Positions 7,401 through 13,831 of a DNA stretch of 64,000 bases are shown one piece after another. Position numbers and translations under genes: made by a program. This stretch comes from CAWAND01 sp963807065. Lineage in GTDB: Bacteria; Chloroflexota; Anaerolineae; Anaerolineales; E44-bin32. The stretch spans positions 558,001-622,000 of the forward strand of contig CAWDZQ010000003.1 in the NCBI GenBank assembly GCA_963807065.1, read 5' to 3'. A model generated the notes under the pieces. It made no database searches and had not been told where the DNA came from. It worked only from the letters and a program-made list of their open reading frames with translations. The stretch's first letter is position 1; the number at the start of each line of letters is the position of its first letter.

Positions 7401-10306
7401 TTCAATCCGCCTCGGCCGAAGTCGAGGGCGTACATGTGAAGGTCGTCGGGCGTGCGTGTGGCGGCCAGGCCTAGCAACAGGCTCTTGATGAAGGTCGTCT
7501 TGCCGCGACCGGCGGCGCCGAACAGCACCACCGGGCCGTCGGCCAGGTCGACGGTAAGCAGCCGCTGCTCCGCCCGATAAGGGTTGTCCACCAGCCCAAT
7601 CGAAGAGCTCAATGGTGGAATCGACTTCGGATCCAGCTCGGGCCAAATGGACTCTTCCTTGTCGTTATTGAGCCACGCGTCGAGATCCTCATTGATGACG
7701 ATCGTCTTGTCGTCGGACACTGATCGCTCTGTGTTTAGGTAGCGAGCGTCGACCGGGTCCGTCAGGGAGAGGTTCTGCGGCAGCGGATCGGGCCACGGTT
7801 TGCGTTGCGCCGGCACGCCGTCCTGTCGGGCGCGGATGACGGCGCTTCCGACGATCCAATCCAACATCGTGGTCGGGGACTCGCCCGCGTCCAGGCCCAG
7901 AGCTTCGGCAATCTCCAGATCAGAGTACAGCGGCTGATCGCCGGTCGCATCGGCTCCAGGGGTCTTTTCTTCATCCAGCCAGATCACGTCTCTCAGAACG
8001 ACGGTCCGGTCGTCGCTGTAGTCGCCGCCGACGCGTGCAACCTGGATCGGCACCAACACATCATTGCCGACCTGAATATAGCCGCGGCCACCTTTGTTGG
8101 GGAGAAAGGCCGCATCAGGCCGTCCCAGCAGTTCCTTGCTGTCGTCCGGGGTTTCTACCCTCAGACAAATCCGGAACTTCATGTTGGCTCGCATCTGATC
8201 GGTCACAACGCCGGCCGGCCGCTGCGTCGACAGAATGAGCGTCACGCCGAAGGCACGACCCAGCCGGGTGATACTTTCGAATTTGTCTTTGTAGTCCGGG
8301 TTGGCGGCGATCATCTCGGCGAACTCGTCGACGATGATGAACAAGTGAGGGAATGTGCGCGGCAGCGGGTCTTCGGGCCGCAAGCGCGGGATGACTTTCT
8401 TGCGGTAGTCCACCAGGTCCTTGGCGTTGCTGATGGCGAGAAGTCGGCTGCGGTCGTCCATCACGGCCTGGATGGCGACGAACATCCTCTCCACGGCGTT
8501 GGCTTCCAAGTTGGTGAGGATGTCCACGCAGTGGGGCAGTTTTCGGAAAGGTTCAAAAGCCGCCCCGCCCTTGAAGTCCACCAGGACGAAGTTGACCAAG
8601 CGCGGATCGTATTTGACGGCCATGGAGGCAATCAGGGTAAGCAGCAGCTCCGACTTGCCGGAACCGGTGGTCCCGGCGATCATCCCATGCACCCCATCTC
8701 CGCCCTCTTTGGCGGAGAAGACCAGCGTCCGTATGTCGCGCATACTGGTCATCCCGATAGGGGCCCGCAACCACTCGGATCGCTCAGGGAGAATGCTCGT
8801 CTTCCACTTGTTCTCGACATCCAGCTTGTCGACCGTCTTGATGCGGCGCGATTCGAGTCGTGACTGCATCTGAAGTAGGTCGACCGAGCTGGGCAGATCG
8901 GACCCCGCCGGCCGCCGGACATCCAGACGGCGGATCATGGCCGACAGGTTCTGCTTGGCGTCACTGCTGCTTGCCAGGTCGGCGTCGCCCAGATAGCGAG
9001 TGGAGTTGACGCCCACTTCGGCATACCGGAACACGACCTTGGGCCCAACGGCGGCCACCTCCACCATCGCCAGGCAGTCACTGGGCACCTGGGAGGGATC
9101 ATTGGCCAGGAAGATGACGGCTGCCCCCAAGATAGGCCCTTCCTTGGTGATCGTGGCGACGACGGTTTCCGAAGCGACCTCGGCCAGCGGTGAATTCTCA
9201 GGCATGTCGCCCAGCAGATCCACCACGACCAGATTGAAGGGCAGTGAGACGTCCGAGGCGCCCTTTTTCTCGTCATCCCCCAATTCATTGAGGCGGAGCT
9301 GCCTTTGATCCAGCTCGCGCTTCAGGCGCATCCAGAACTCGGAGACGTCATCCTTGTTCGAGGAGAAGCAAAGCTGATCGATATTCTCGGGCCGGTTGCT
9401 GTCGCTGTCGTCAAATCCAATCTCGCGCGCATTGCAATGCGGCAACCACTCGGCCCACTCCCAGCTCTCCTTGTTTCCGGGCAATCCTACAACATGCAGA
9501 CGAGTGTCCACGGCGGAGTGGAACGTCACGAAGTGGGCAATCATAGCCCGGGCGAAATCGGACGTGTTGGTTGGATTGGCCCCAAACACGCCAACCGCAT
9601 GTTTGGATGGGATGACCTTGGGGATCGGCGATTCTTCGTTCCCGACCTCCCCTGCCTGCTCGGTGGCGGAATCGCCCCTGCGGTAGGGACGGAGTGGGAT
9701 GGTGATCGGTGCGTCGCTTACGACCGTCGAATCTTGCGCCAAGCGATTGGCTTCGGACCAGAGAGGATCGTCTTGGCCCTCCGCGCCTGATTGGCCCAAC
9801 TCATAAATCACAGTAGAAGGGCGCGTCCCAATCCCGAGCCTGACCACCCCAAAGTCGCTGTCGTCGGGTCGGCGCTCCCAAAGACGGGAGCCAAACCGGC
9901 TCTTCTCCTTGCGGGCGGCGATGTCGTACAACGTGGGCACGTCGGGGTAGTTGTGATAGTAGAACAACCTTTGGGCGTTGTGAGAGCGTGCCATCTCCAG
10001 CCGCATTTGCGTGAGCGTTTCGCCGTAGTCTTTGCGCGCTTGCTCCGTGTTCCGGCCGCCCCTGCCCCGAAAGGCCGATGCGCCCACCGAGAGCAGCATG
10101 GCCAACGCCATGGGGACGATGGTCAGTACATTCCCAGAGCCCCCAGACATGAACACAAAACCGACCACAGTGACCATCGGAATGAGCAGGCTTACCAGGT
10201 CCCGCCGGGAGGAACTGTCGTCGCCTGGCGGGTTGGGAATGTTGACTGTGCCCACCGGAAGCTCGGGCTGAATGCGGGGAACTCGGTCAATATACTCAAT
10301 GGCCAT
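1487..10306 (-). CDS. eccC: Giant EccC/EssC-type FtsK/SpoIIIE secretion ATPase with seven P-loop domains
   Basis: This 2939-residue protein is the motor of the type VII-like locus. It has two membrane helices (about 38-54 and 58-77), a degenerate ATPase-like region (about 250-450), and then seven nucleotide-binding domains with Walker A lysines near residues 550, 935, 1251, 1612, 1920, 2280 and 2573. Domains 1, 3 and 5 have GTTGSGKSE and a canonical Walker B ending VDEFAEM. Domains 2, 4 and 6 have GAAGRGKTT and end VIDNFAE, without the catalytic Glu. Domain 7 has GPPMTGKTT and ILDHYD. Known EccC/EssC proteins have three FtsK-like domains, so the odd/even pair has been triplicated here. A Lys/Ser/Ala-rich tail of about 55 residues ends the protein. 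No FHA domain is fused at the N terminus; FHA proteins are encoded separately alongside. A GGGAG ribosome site precedes the ATG. Confidence 0.92.
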   Translation of the reverse strand: MAIEYIDRVPRIQPELPVGTVNIPNPPGDDSSSRRDLVSLLIPMVTVVGFVFMSGGSGNVLTIVPMALAMLLSVGASAFRGRGGRNTEQARKDYGETLTQMRLEMARSHNAQRLFYYHNYPDVPTLYDIAARKEKSRFGSRLWERRPDDSDFGVVRLGIGTRPSTVIYELGQSGAEGQDDPLWSEANRLAQDSTVVSDAPITIPLRPYRRGDSATEQAGEVGNEESPIPKVIPSKHAVGVFGANPTNTSDFARAMIAHFVTFHSAVDTRLHVVGLPGNKESWEWAEWLPHCNAREIGFDDSDSNRPENIDQLCFSSNKDDVSEFWMRLKRELDQRQLRLNELGDDEKKGASDVSLPFNLVVVDLLGDMPENSPLAEVASETVVATITKEGPILGAAVIFLANDPSQVPSDCLAMVEVAAVGPKVVFRYAEVGVNSTRYLGDADLASSSDAKQNLSAMIRRLDVRRPAGSDLPSSVDLLQMQSRLESRRIKTVDKLDVENKWKTSILPERSEWLRAPIGMTSMRDIRTLVFSAKEGGDGVHGMIAGTTGSGKSELLLTLIASMAVKYDPRLVNFVLVDFKGGAAFEPFRKLPHCVDILTNLEANAVERMFVAIQAVMDDRSRLLAISNAKDLVDYRKKVIPRLRPEDPLPRTFPHLFIIVDEFAEMIAANPDYKDKFESITRLGRAFGVTLILSTQRPAGVVTDQMRANMKFRICLRVETPDDSKELLGRPDAAFLPNKGGRGYIQVGNDVLVPIQVARVGGDYSDDRTVVLRDVIWLDEEKTPGADATGDQPLYSDLEIAEALGLDAGESPTTMLDWIVGSAVIRARQDGVPAQRKPWPDPLPQNLSLTDPVDARYLNTERSVSDDKTIVINEDLDAWLNNDKEESIWPELDPKSIPPLSSSIGLVDNPYRAEQRLLTVDLADGPVVLFGAAGRGKTTFIKSLLLGLAATRTPDDLHMYALDFGRGGLKPIQDLPHIGAVIDVSETSRVDQLVRMIRSIVNERQEVLESYLSLDDYNTKNPDKRFPDVVVVIDNFAEFQESYEYQIQELMTLVRDGRAFGINFVITAGSPSDIGGKFFNLLTQRMALSLADDSHYADLVGRGARRFDNVPGRGLLSMVVEDEPRPVEFHVGIPGRPDALNDTDEVDGFQMVSQRMERVWTAMGGTRPAAELPRAIGLFGMYSLLEEKDVSRIGDIPIADNWKWSMVPENQEWLRAPLGLISSREVRSIVFSAKADGDGVHGMVAGTTGSGKSELLLTLIGAMAIRYDPRIVNFVLVDFKGGAAFEPFKKLPHCVDIATNLQGNAVERIFVAMKAELDRRAKLLADARVNDLVDYRRKVIPTLKEGDSLPNTFPHLFIIVDEFAEMIMANPEYKAQFESITRLGRAFGATLILATQRPAGMVTDQMKANMKFRICLRVETPEDSKELIKRDDAARLPPIGGRGYIQVGYSGLTELQAAWAGSDYTDDQPDPVYTTEEIVKALDMAEGTKPGILIDWVVGALAAEAVRQGVPKQTKPWPDPLPALLPINERIDAFYINSARSSRVKTLVIGPDIEAWIKNDKEEPLWQAWDWSGPLPMRADFGLVDNPFNAEQQLLSIDLSTDPVAVFGAAGRGKTTFVKSLLLSLAATHSPAELNIFALDFGRGGLKSIASMPHVGATIDASQPERVEQLFRLIAGLMKDRQERLASYASMEDYNAQKKDNPDQLIPMVVIVIDNFAEFSESYEHLMPDLIAMVRDGRSMGIYYVVTASQMNELPNKLYNAFSERLTFTLADPQGMKEIVGRGALGLVDVPGRGLINIEGQPLEFHVAMPVVEGEKDPYTMLAERMERVWVGQGGKRPAAELPRSVTLFEMYSMLLGKRVDQLGDLPIAENWKKSMVPENQEWLRAPLGLISSREVREMVFSAKADGDGVHGMVAGTTGSGKSELILTLIAAMAIKYDPRIVNFVLVDFKGGAAFEPFKKLPHCVDIATNLQGNAVERIFIAMKAELDRRAKLLADGRVGDLVEYRKKVIPRLKQDDDLPDTFPHLFIIVDEFAEMVTQNPEYKAQFESITRLGRAFGATLILATQRPAGMVTDQMRANMKFRICLRVETADDSKELLKRPDAATLPPLGGRGYIQIGGGALIELQAAWAGGEYHDDGNDPVYKKQELLDALGVPEDSQPGILIDWLVAAMGAEAKRQKVPKQFKPWPDPLPENLPMDLPIDASYMQGSRPGDQVVLDQAVAKWIASPRSKTLWGDTDWSKPIPMQAPIGVIDNPFQSRQMVYNLDLAADPVIAFGAAGRGKTTFVKSVILSLCASHSPEQLQIFALDFGRGGLKSLRTMPHIGGIVDANEDERVERLLRMVRYTIDARVAKLTNYDSVEEYNAANPKDPMPAVLVVIDNVAEFRESFENYLEGLIGLVKDGRAFGIYFLMTANIIGDVPGKLFNTLGQRLSFNQLDPLDYSMIVGKGGINPNNVPGRGLMVATIDTRPQPLEFHTAVPGGDPDSEMYRSLSDRMASVWESLVEGNPELAARKAKPVEILPEMIDLKTVLPAMGKGPKAVTAPIGVNDLDREPTLVEFTSKGPHWLVMGPPMTGKTTTMRSLVLSLAHSYSPEQVAMVLVDPSDPARRFFNFGAGDGNSLDSLPHVLATVTNADEMDRVVKRLAAEYDDAMRETLTGHKNLFVPQDNEARTIVVILDHYDDVELLNGSGLGTLDLAEVGKGKNISFVIAGSMDITRDSSDKLRRRTESGRYTLVLNDVEAVRYMGVRGLSMPSKDLPPGRGYLVKAVTAAQTQICLPFIEEAVNGAGPDAQLSKIIGEIKKKFPQRAMWSYHAADLSALETALGVETTEPVEETQPTYVPDQVSPEAAQAAADLEQVLADQAAMLKSMAAVETPTTFNFTTVEIPDDKPSGKAKSSSKSSSKKSAAKSKAGAKPKANKKAAPRRASKISEPKPKQTGKKK
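2650..8790 (-). repeat. Three tandem copies of a ~2-kb ATPase-pair module inside the motor gene
   Basis: Each unit opens with an EWLRAP segment (near 8770, 6665 and 4655) and contains one canonical and one degenerate P-loop domain. Walker A codons of the odd domains lie near 8655, 6554 and 4546, and those of the even domains near 7500, 5470 and 3467, so the period is about 2.0-2.1 kb. Units 2 and 3 are the most alike. The blocks at 4626-4688 and 6636-6698 differ at one base of 63. Unit borders are approximate. Confidence 0.85.
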
Positions 10307-10570
10307 CGATTGGATCTCCCATCATCAAACCGGCCGGACCTGGCCCTCTGCTTCTGGGGGCCAAGTCGTTTGACAACCCGAATAGCGTTCGTCTAAAATG
10401 GTCGCGCTTTGCTCAGGAGCGGATGATCACCACACGGTCCCTTGGATGATAAACCGGATTCGGTCTTACCGCCAATGATGCGGACCATTCAACAGCTCCG
10501 CCCGAGATCTTCCTCCCGGCTCATAACCACCGAAGGCAGCGCCTTGGGCGCCCCACAGAGGTTGTAGACC

Positions 10571-11704
10571 ATGTACCGATTCTGCGAACGCTGCGAACGG
10601 GAAACTTATAGCGGCAATCTGTGGTGCCAGGACAAGGACTGCCCCGCCGAACAAGGCTACGCCCTGCTCGGCTATGGCGACATGCTGGGTGATTTGAAGG
10701 TCACCAAGTTTGTCCGCGCCTGGCGCACGGCGGCGCTGTACGAAGCAGAACGGGACGGGAAACCGGTCTTCTTAAAGGTCGCCCATGCAGGCGAGGCTCA
10801 CGCCGACCGTCTGAGGCGTGAAGCAGGTGTCTTGGCATCGATCTCTCCCAAGGCCACCGGATTAGGGGCGACCATCAGGTCTTTCCTTCCGAGCTCCCGA
10901 CCTCTCTATCTTGTCCCCCTGCCTCCCTACCCGGGAGGTGGCAAGCGAGCCTATGGTGAGATCACCTTCCGAGGCGAACCGCGGGTCTTCAGCGTGTTTC
11001 GGCATGCCGAAGGCAAAGTCCTCAGCGATCTCCTTCTCGAAATGCCCCAGGTCTGGCACACCCAGGCTGCGTGGTTGATCTCCACAGTTGCCAAGGCCCT
11101 CAAGCCGTTGGCCAACAACAAACGCTGCCACCTGTCCCTAACTCCAGATGTCATCCTTGTCGACACCGATCGTGATGGCAATCTGCGGCCAACGCTCCTC
11201 GATTTGGGTTTCCTCCTCACCGCCGAAGAGGCGGATGGGCGCTACGATTGGAACCACCTTCTTGAGCCCGCCTACACGGCTCCCGAGGTGCTCGGCGCCG
11301 GCCAGACCGGCGGGTTGTCGCCCGCGGCGGACGTGTACTCTCTTGGAATGATCTTCTACGAAATGTTAGCTGGAAGACCCGGGTATGAGCATGTGCTTCG
11401 CCGGGACGAGCAGCTTCGCGATGTGGTAATCAAGGTTCGCAATCCGCTCTCCGTGGGCCGGCCCGAGCTGGAACAATCGGGCGTTGTAGGCGTGTTGGAG
11501 AAGGCGGTATCTCCGTCCGGTCGGTATGGCAACGTGGTTGATTTTTCAAAGGATCTGAGCAAGATCTACGCTTCTCCGCCCACAGAGCGGCGCATGGTCC
11601 CCCGCCGGTTGTACGTCCTGCTGGGCATCATCGGTCTTGTGCTTCTGGTTGTAGGTATCTTCGCCGCCGTGACCCTGCTGCAGATCCTCTCCGGGACTGG
11701 TTGA
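10571..11704 (+). CDS. Zinc-ribbon pseudokinase with C-terminal membrane anchor
   Basis: The 377-residue protein starts with a four-Cys zinc ribbon (CERC...C...C within the first 25 residues). A protein-kinase fold follows. The ATP-binding Lys (VFLKV), the helix-C Glu, the metal-binding DLG and the APE motif are present. The catalytic loop reads HLSLTPDVIL instead of HRDLKPENIL, so the catalytic Asp, Lys and Asn are all replaced, and no glycine-rich loop is seen. One membrane helix lies at about 346-370. It sits divergently between the motor and the WXG100 genes. By analogy with EssB, a membrane pseudokinase of Firmicutes type VII systems, it may be a structural partner; sequence relation to EssB is not shown. 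Confidence 0.8.
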   Translation: MYRFCERCERETYSGNLWCQDKDCPAEQGYALLGYGDMLGDLKVTKFVRAWRTAALYEAERDGKPVFLKVAHAGEAHADRLRREAGVLASISPKATGLGATIRSFLPSSRPLYLVPLPPYPGGGKRAYGEITFRGEPRVFSVFRHAEGKVLSDLLLEMPQVWHTQAAWLISTVAKALKPLANNKRCHLSLTPDVILVDTDRDGNLRPTLLDLGFLLTAEEADGRYDWNHLLEPAYTAPEVLGAGQTGGLSPAADVYSLGMIFYEMLAGRPGYEHVLRRDEQLRDVVIKVRNPLSVGRPELEQSGVVGVLEKAVSPSGRYGNVVDFSKDLSKIYASPPTERRMVPRRLYVLLGIIGLVLLVVGIFAAVTLLQILSGTG

Positions 11705-11735
11705 GCAGACGCCGTCTCTTGTAAAGGCAAACCCA

Positions 11736-11773
11736 ACGCGGCCCGCCCCTTGGTATCTGGGGGCGGGCCGCGT
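11736..11773. terminator. Bidirectional hairpin between convergent genes
   Basis: A 14-bp GC-rich perfect stem (736-749 with 760-773 of the 11,000s) and a short loop lie between the pseudokinase gene and the last WXG100 gene. No long T tract follows, but the position between two converging stop codons fits a terminator. Confidence 0.7.
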
Positions 11774-11799
11774 CGACATGCGCAGAGGGAAATAGGTGA

Positions 11800-12100
11800 C
11801 TATCCCATACTCATGCTGAAGTAGCCCTTGATGTCCACATCGCCGTTCTGGTGGTCCTTAATGGCTTGCTTCAGCGCGTTGCTCAAGTGTTCCATCACGT
11901 TCGCCAAGTTCTGGGTGGCTTTGGAAATCCCTTCAACATATCGGGCCATCTGATAGATGGCCGGGAAGAAGGCGATAGCATACAGGCTTTCTGCAGTGGC
12001 CTTCAGCGCCTTGGCGACCGTATTCAAGGTCTCCGACCCCGTGTGAAGCACATCCGCCTGAAGTCTTGACGTTCCCATAATCCATGGATACTTCAGTCAT
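11800..12100 (-). CDS. WXG100-type small helical protein (frameshifted near start)
   Basis: A GGAGG site lies 6 nt before ATG 12100, but that frame leaves the conserved protein after about 12 codons. Dropping one T of the TT near 12063 joins MTEVSMDYGNVK to the open frame QADVLHTGSETL..., giving about 99 residues. The protein is almost entirely helical with two long amphipathic helices, the size and shape of WXG100/ESX proteins. No clear W-x-G is seen; the turn reads around FFPAIYQ. It is last in a run of four such genes that ends at the terminator. The role as substrate or chaperone partner of the secretion motor is inferred. Confidence 0.7.
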
Positions 12101-12138
12101 GCGAAATCCTCCCTGGCTTATCTGCAGCCACTAAGAGA

Positions 12139-12537
12139 TCAGATGATCGAGCTGAACAAGCTGCTCAGCGCATCCCCTTCTTTGCCCACGCTCAAATCGG
12201 CACCCTTGAAAAGGTCGAGTGAGTTGCCAATGGTCCCGCTAAAATCCGCAATCGCTGCCTCAAGCAGCGCGACCGCGGGCAGAAGTTGGGTCATGATGGC
12301 CATCGCGTAGGCGTCAGCGTCGCCGCCGACCCAGCCGCCCGTGACCACGCTGACCGTCTTCTCCGCCATATCTTTGACCTGGCTGACCACGTTCGCCTGC
12401 TGGGTGACTCGCGACGCCGCTTCCTCCATCCCGGAAGGATCGCACAACAGGCCGTTGAAGCCGCTCATCGCGCCCCCAATGGCACCCCCGACGGCGCCAC
12501 CAATGGCACTGCCAATCTCGCTGCCAAAATCACTCAT
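12139..12537 (-). CDS. WXG100-like protein with N-terminal glycine zipper
   Basis: The 132-residue protein starts with an Ile/Ala/Gly-rich stretch of GxxxG spacing (residues 5-25), followed by two helices around a turn GGWVGGDADAYA that fits the W-x-G motif. A glycine zipper next to a WXG100 hairpin suggests it may touch or enter membranes. It is the third of four neighbouring WXG100-type genes. No YxxxD/E secretion signal is visible at its C terminus. Partner or substrate of the motor is inferred from position. Confidence 0.7.
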   Translation of the reverse strand: MSDFGSEIGSAIGGAVGGAIGGAMSGFNGLLCDPSGMEEAASRVTQQANVVSQVKDMAEKTVSVVTGGWVGGDADAYAMAIMTQLLPAVALLEAAIADFSGTIGNSLDLFKGADLSVGKEGDALSSLFSSII

Positions 12538-12573
12538 CGTTCCGCCTCCTGCTTTGACTTGATCGCGAGCCGG

Positions 12574-12864
12574 TTAGAAGCCCTTCTTGGATTGCTGGAC
12601 GGCGGCCTTGTTCCTTTGGACCGCCTTGTTGATGTCTTTCTCGAGCCGGCTCATAAGGGTGACAATCTTGTCGATCTTCTTCTGAAGAACGTTGTCGATG
12701 GCGTGCTGGAATTTCTCCCCGCCAGAGCCCAGCAGCCCGCCGTCACCCAAGGTCTTTGAAGCGTCTTTCATCGCCGACTTGGATTCCGCGAGCTGTTTCT
12801 GAGCATTCTGAAAGGCCTTGGCCATCGCTTCCATAAACTCATAGATCATCTTCTCGTCGGGCAT
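12574..12864 (-). CDS. WXG100-like small helical protein
   Basis: This 96-residue, highly charged helix-turn-helix protein has the turn GLLGSGGEKFQHAI, where Leu stands in place of the Trp of W-x-G. An AGAGA-type ribosome site precedes ATG 12864. It lies between two WXG100-like genes on the same strand with gaps of about 40 nt, so all are probably co-transcribed. It is likely to form a heterodimer with a neighbour, as ESX proteins do; this is inference. Confidence 0.7.
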   Translation of the reverse strand: MPDEKMIYEFMEAMAKAFQNAQKQLAESKSAMKDASKTLGDGGLLGSGGEKFQHAIDNVLQKKIDKIVTLMSRLEKDINKAVQRNKAAVQQSKKGF

Positions 12865-12904
12865 GTCTTATTCTCTCCGTTTCTTCTTCAGGGAGCTGTC
12901 CGGC

Positions 12905-13237
12905 CTATCCAACGCTGATCTTGATCGCGGGCAGATCGGGCAATTTGATGTACAGAGTCTTCTGGTCTTCGTTGGCCTTGTTCATAATGTCGTTGGCCTT
13001 CTGGACGTGATCGGCTCCGCCCTGCATTGCCTTCTGGAGCCGATTAACGGCCGGAAGGAGCATGTCGTCCATGTCCTTGTAGAACTGCGTGGCGCCCTTC
13101 CCGATCCAGTCCCCCCCTCGAAGCTGCTCCGTGGCCGACTTCAATTGGTTCAACATCTTGCCAATATCGTCCTGCTGCTGCTTGAAAGTGTTGACGACCT
13201 TGCCGGTGTCGTCAAACGAGATTTTGATCATTGCCAT
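12905..13237 (-). CDS. WXG100 family protein
   Basis: The 110-residue protein is the clearest family member here: two amphipathic helices flank a turn GGDWIGKGATQFYKDM that matches W-x-G with the typical following aromatic. AAGGAG lies about 10 nt before ATG 13237. WXG100 proteins are exported as helical dimers by EccC/EssC motors. The C-terminal tail ends in a beta-like KLPDLPAIKISVG rather than the usual YxxxD/E signal. It is the first of four related genes. Confidence 0.85.
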   Translation of the reverse strand: MAMIKISFDDTGKVVNTFKQQQDDIGKMLNQLKSATEQLRGGDWIGKGATQFYKDMDDMLLPAVNRLQKAMQGGADHVQKANDIMNKANEDQKTLYIKLPDLPAIKISVG

Positions 13238-13468
13238 AGCCCGCTAGCTCCTTTCCATGGTCCTCCAAGGCATTCAGAGGCGTGGAGAAATCCGGCTCAA
13301 CAGTTGTGCAATGGCGAGGACGCTTCCGTTTGGCGGCAACCTGGGGAGCGCCGATGCCAGCGCCCTGCGCTGGTCGTTTCGAATTCATTGAATGTGCTTC
13401 CTTACTGTTTCTGCTCTGTGGAGTGCCCGGCTGAAACGATTAAAGACTCGTCTGCCGACACGCGCAAG

Positions 13469-13735
13469 TCAATCTTTGGGGCTATTGTCCTTACGGACAT
13501 CCCCCGGCTCATCATCCGCTTCTTCGCCCGGCCTGGTCAAGTTCTCGATGAAGCTCTCGAATACTTTGAGGCGGCGGTCCATCTCCTTGTCGCCCGATGC
13601 AGGTCCGGAGGCTTTCAATGCCGGAGGGCTTTTCAGGGCGCGCCCGGCAGCTCGCCGGCCCACATCGTCAAGGAGTCCGGTGAAATGAAGGAAGAGAAAC
13701 CCGCTCACTATCACCACCGCCAAAATAGGTAGCAT
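13469..13735 (-). CDS. Small single-pass membrane protein of the secretion locus
   Basis: The start at ATG 13735 is chosen because GGGAGGTGGG stands directly before it; an ATG at 13747 is the alternative. The protein (88 residues) has one N-terminal membrane helix, an Ala/Pro/Lys-rich linker and a charged helical tail (EMDRRLKVFESFIENL). The layout recalls PspB-type proteins, but the match is too weak for a name. It lies between the LCP and WXG100 genes on the same strand. A role in the secretion complex is only a positional guess. Confidence 0.6.
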   Translation of the reverse strand: MLPILAVVIVSGFLFLHFTGLLDDVGRRAAGRALKSPPALKASGPASGDKEMDRRLKVFESFIENLTRPGEEADDEPGDVRKDNSPKD

Positions 13736-13831
13736 CCCACCTCCCATCTCGTGCCACTGTCGGGGCTGTGTCTCCGACTTTCCCGTGCAACTATCCTACA
13801 GGAAAATCGCGCTCAGCCAAAGACCCAGTTG

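Noticed and set aside
13748..13831. Promoter between the LCP gene and the small membrane protein gene
   Set aside because: No convincing -35/-10 pair could be read; co-transcription from the LCP promoter remains the simpler view.
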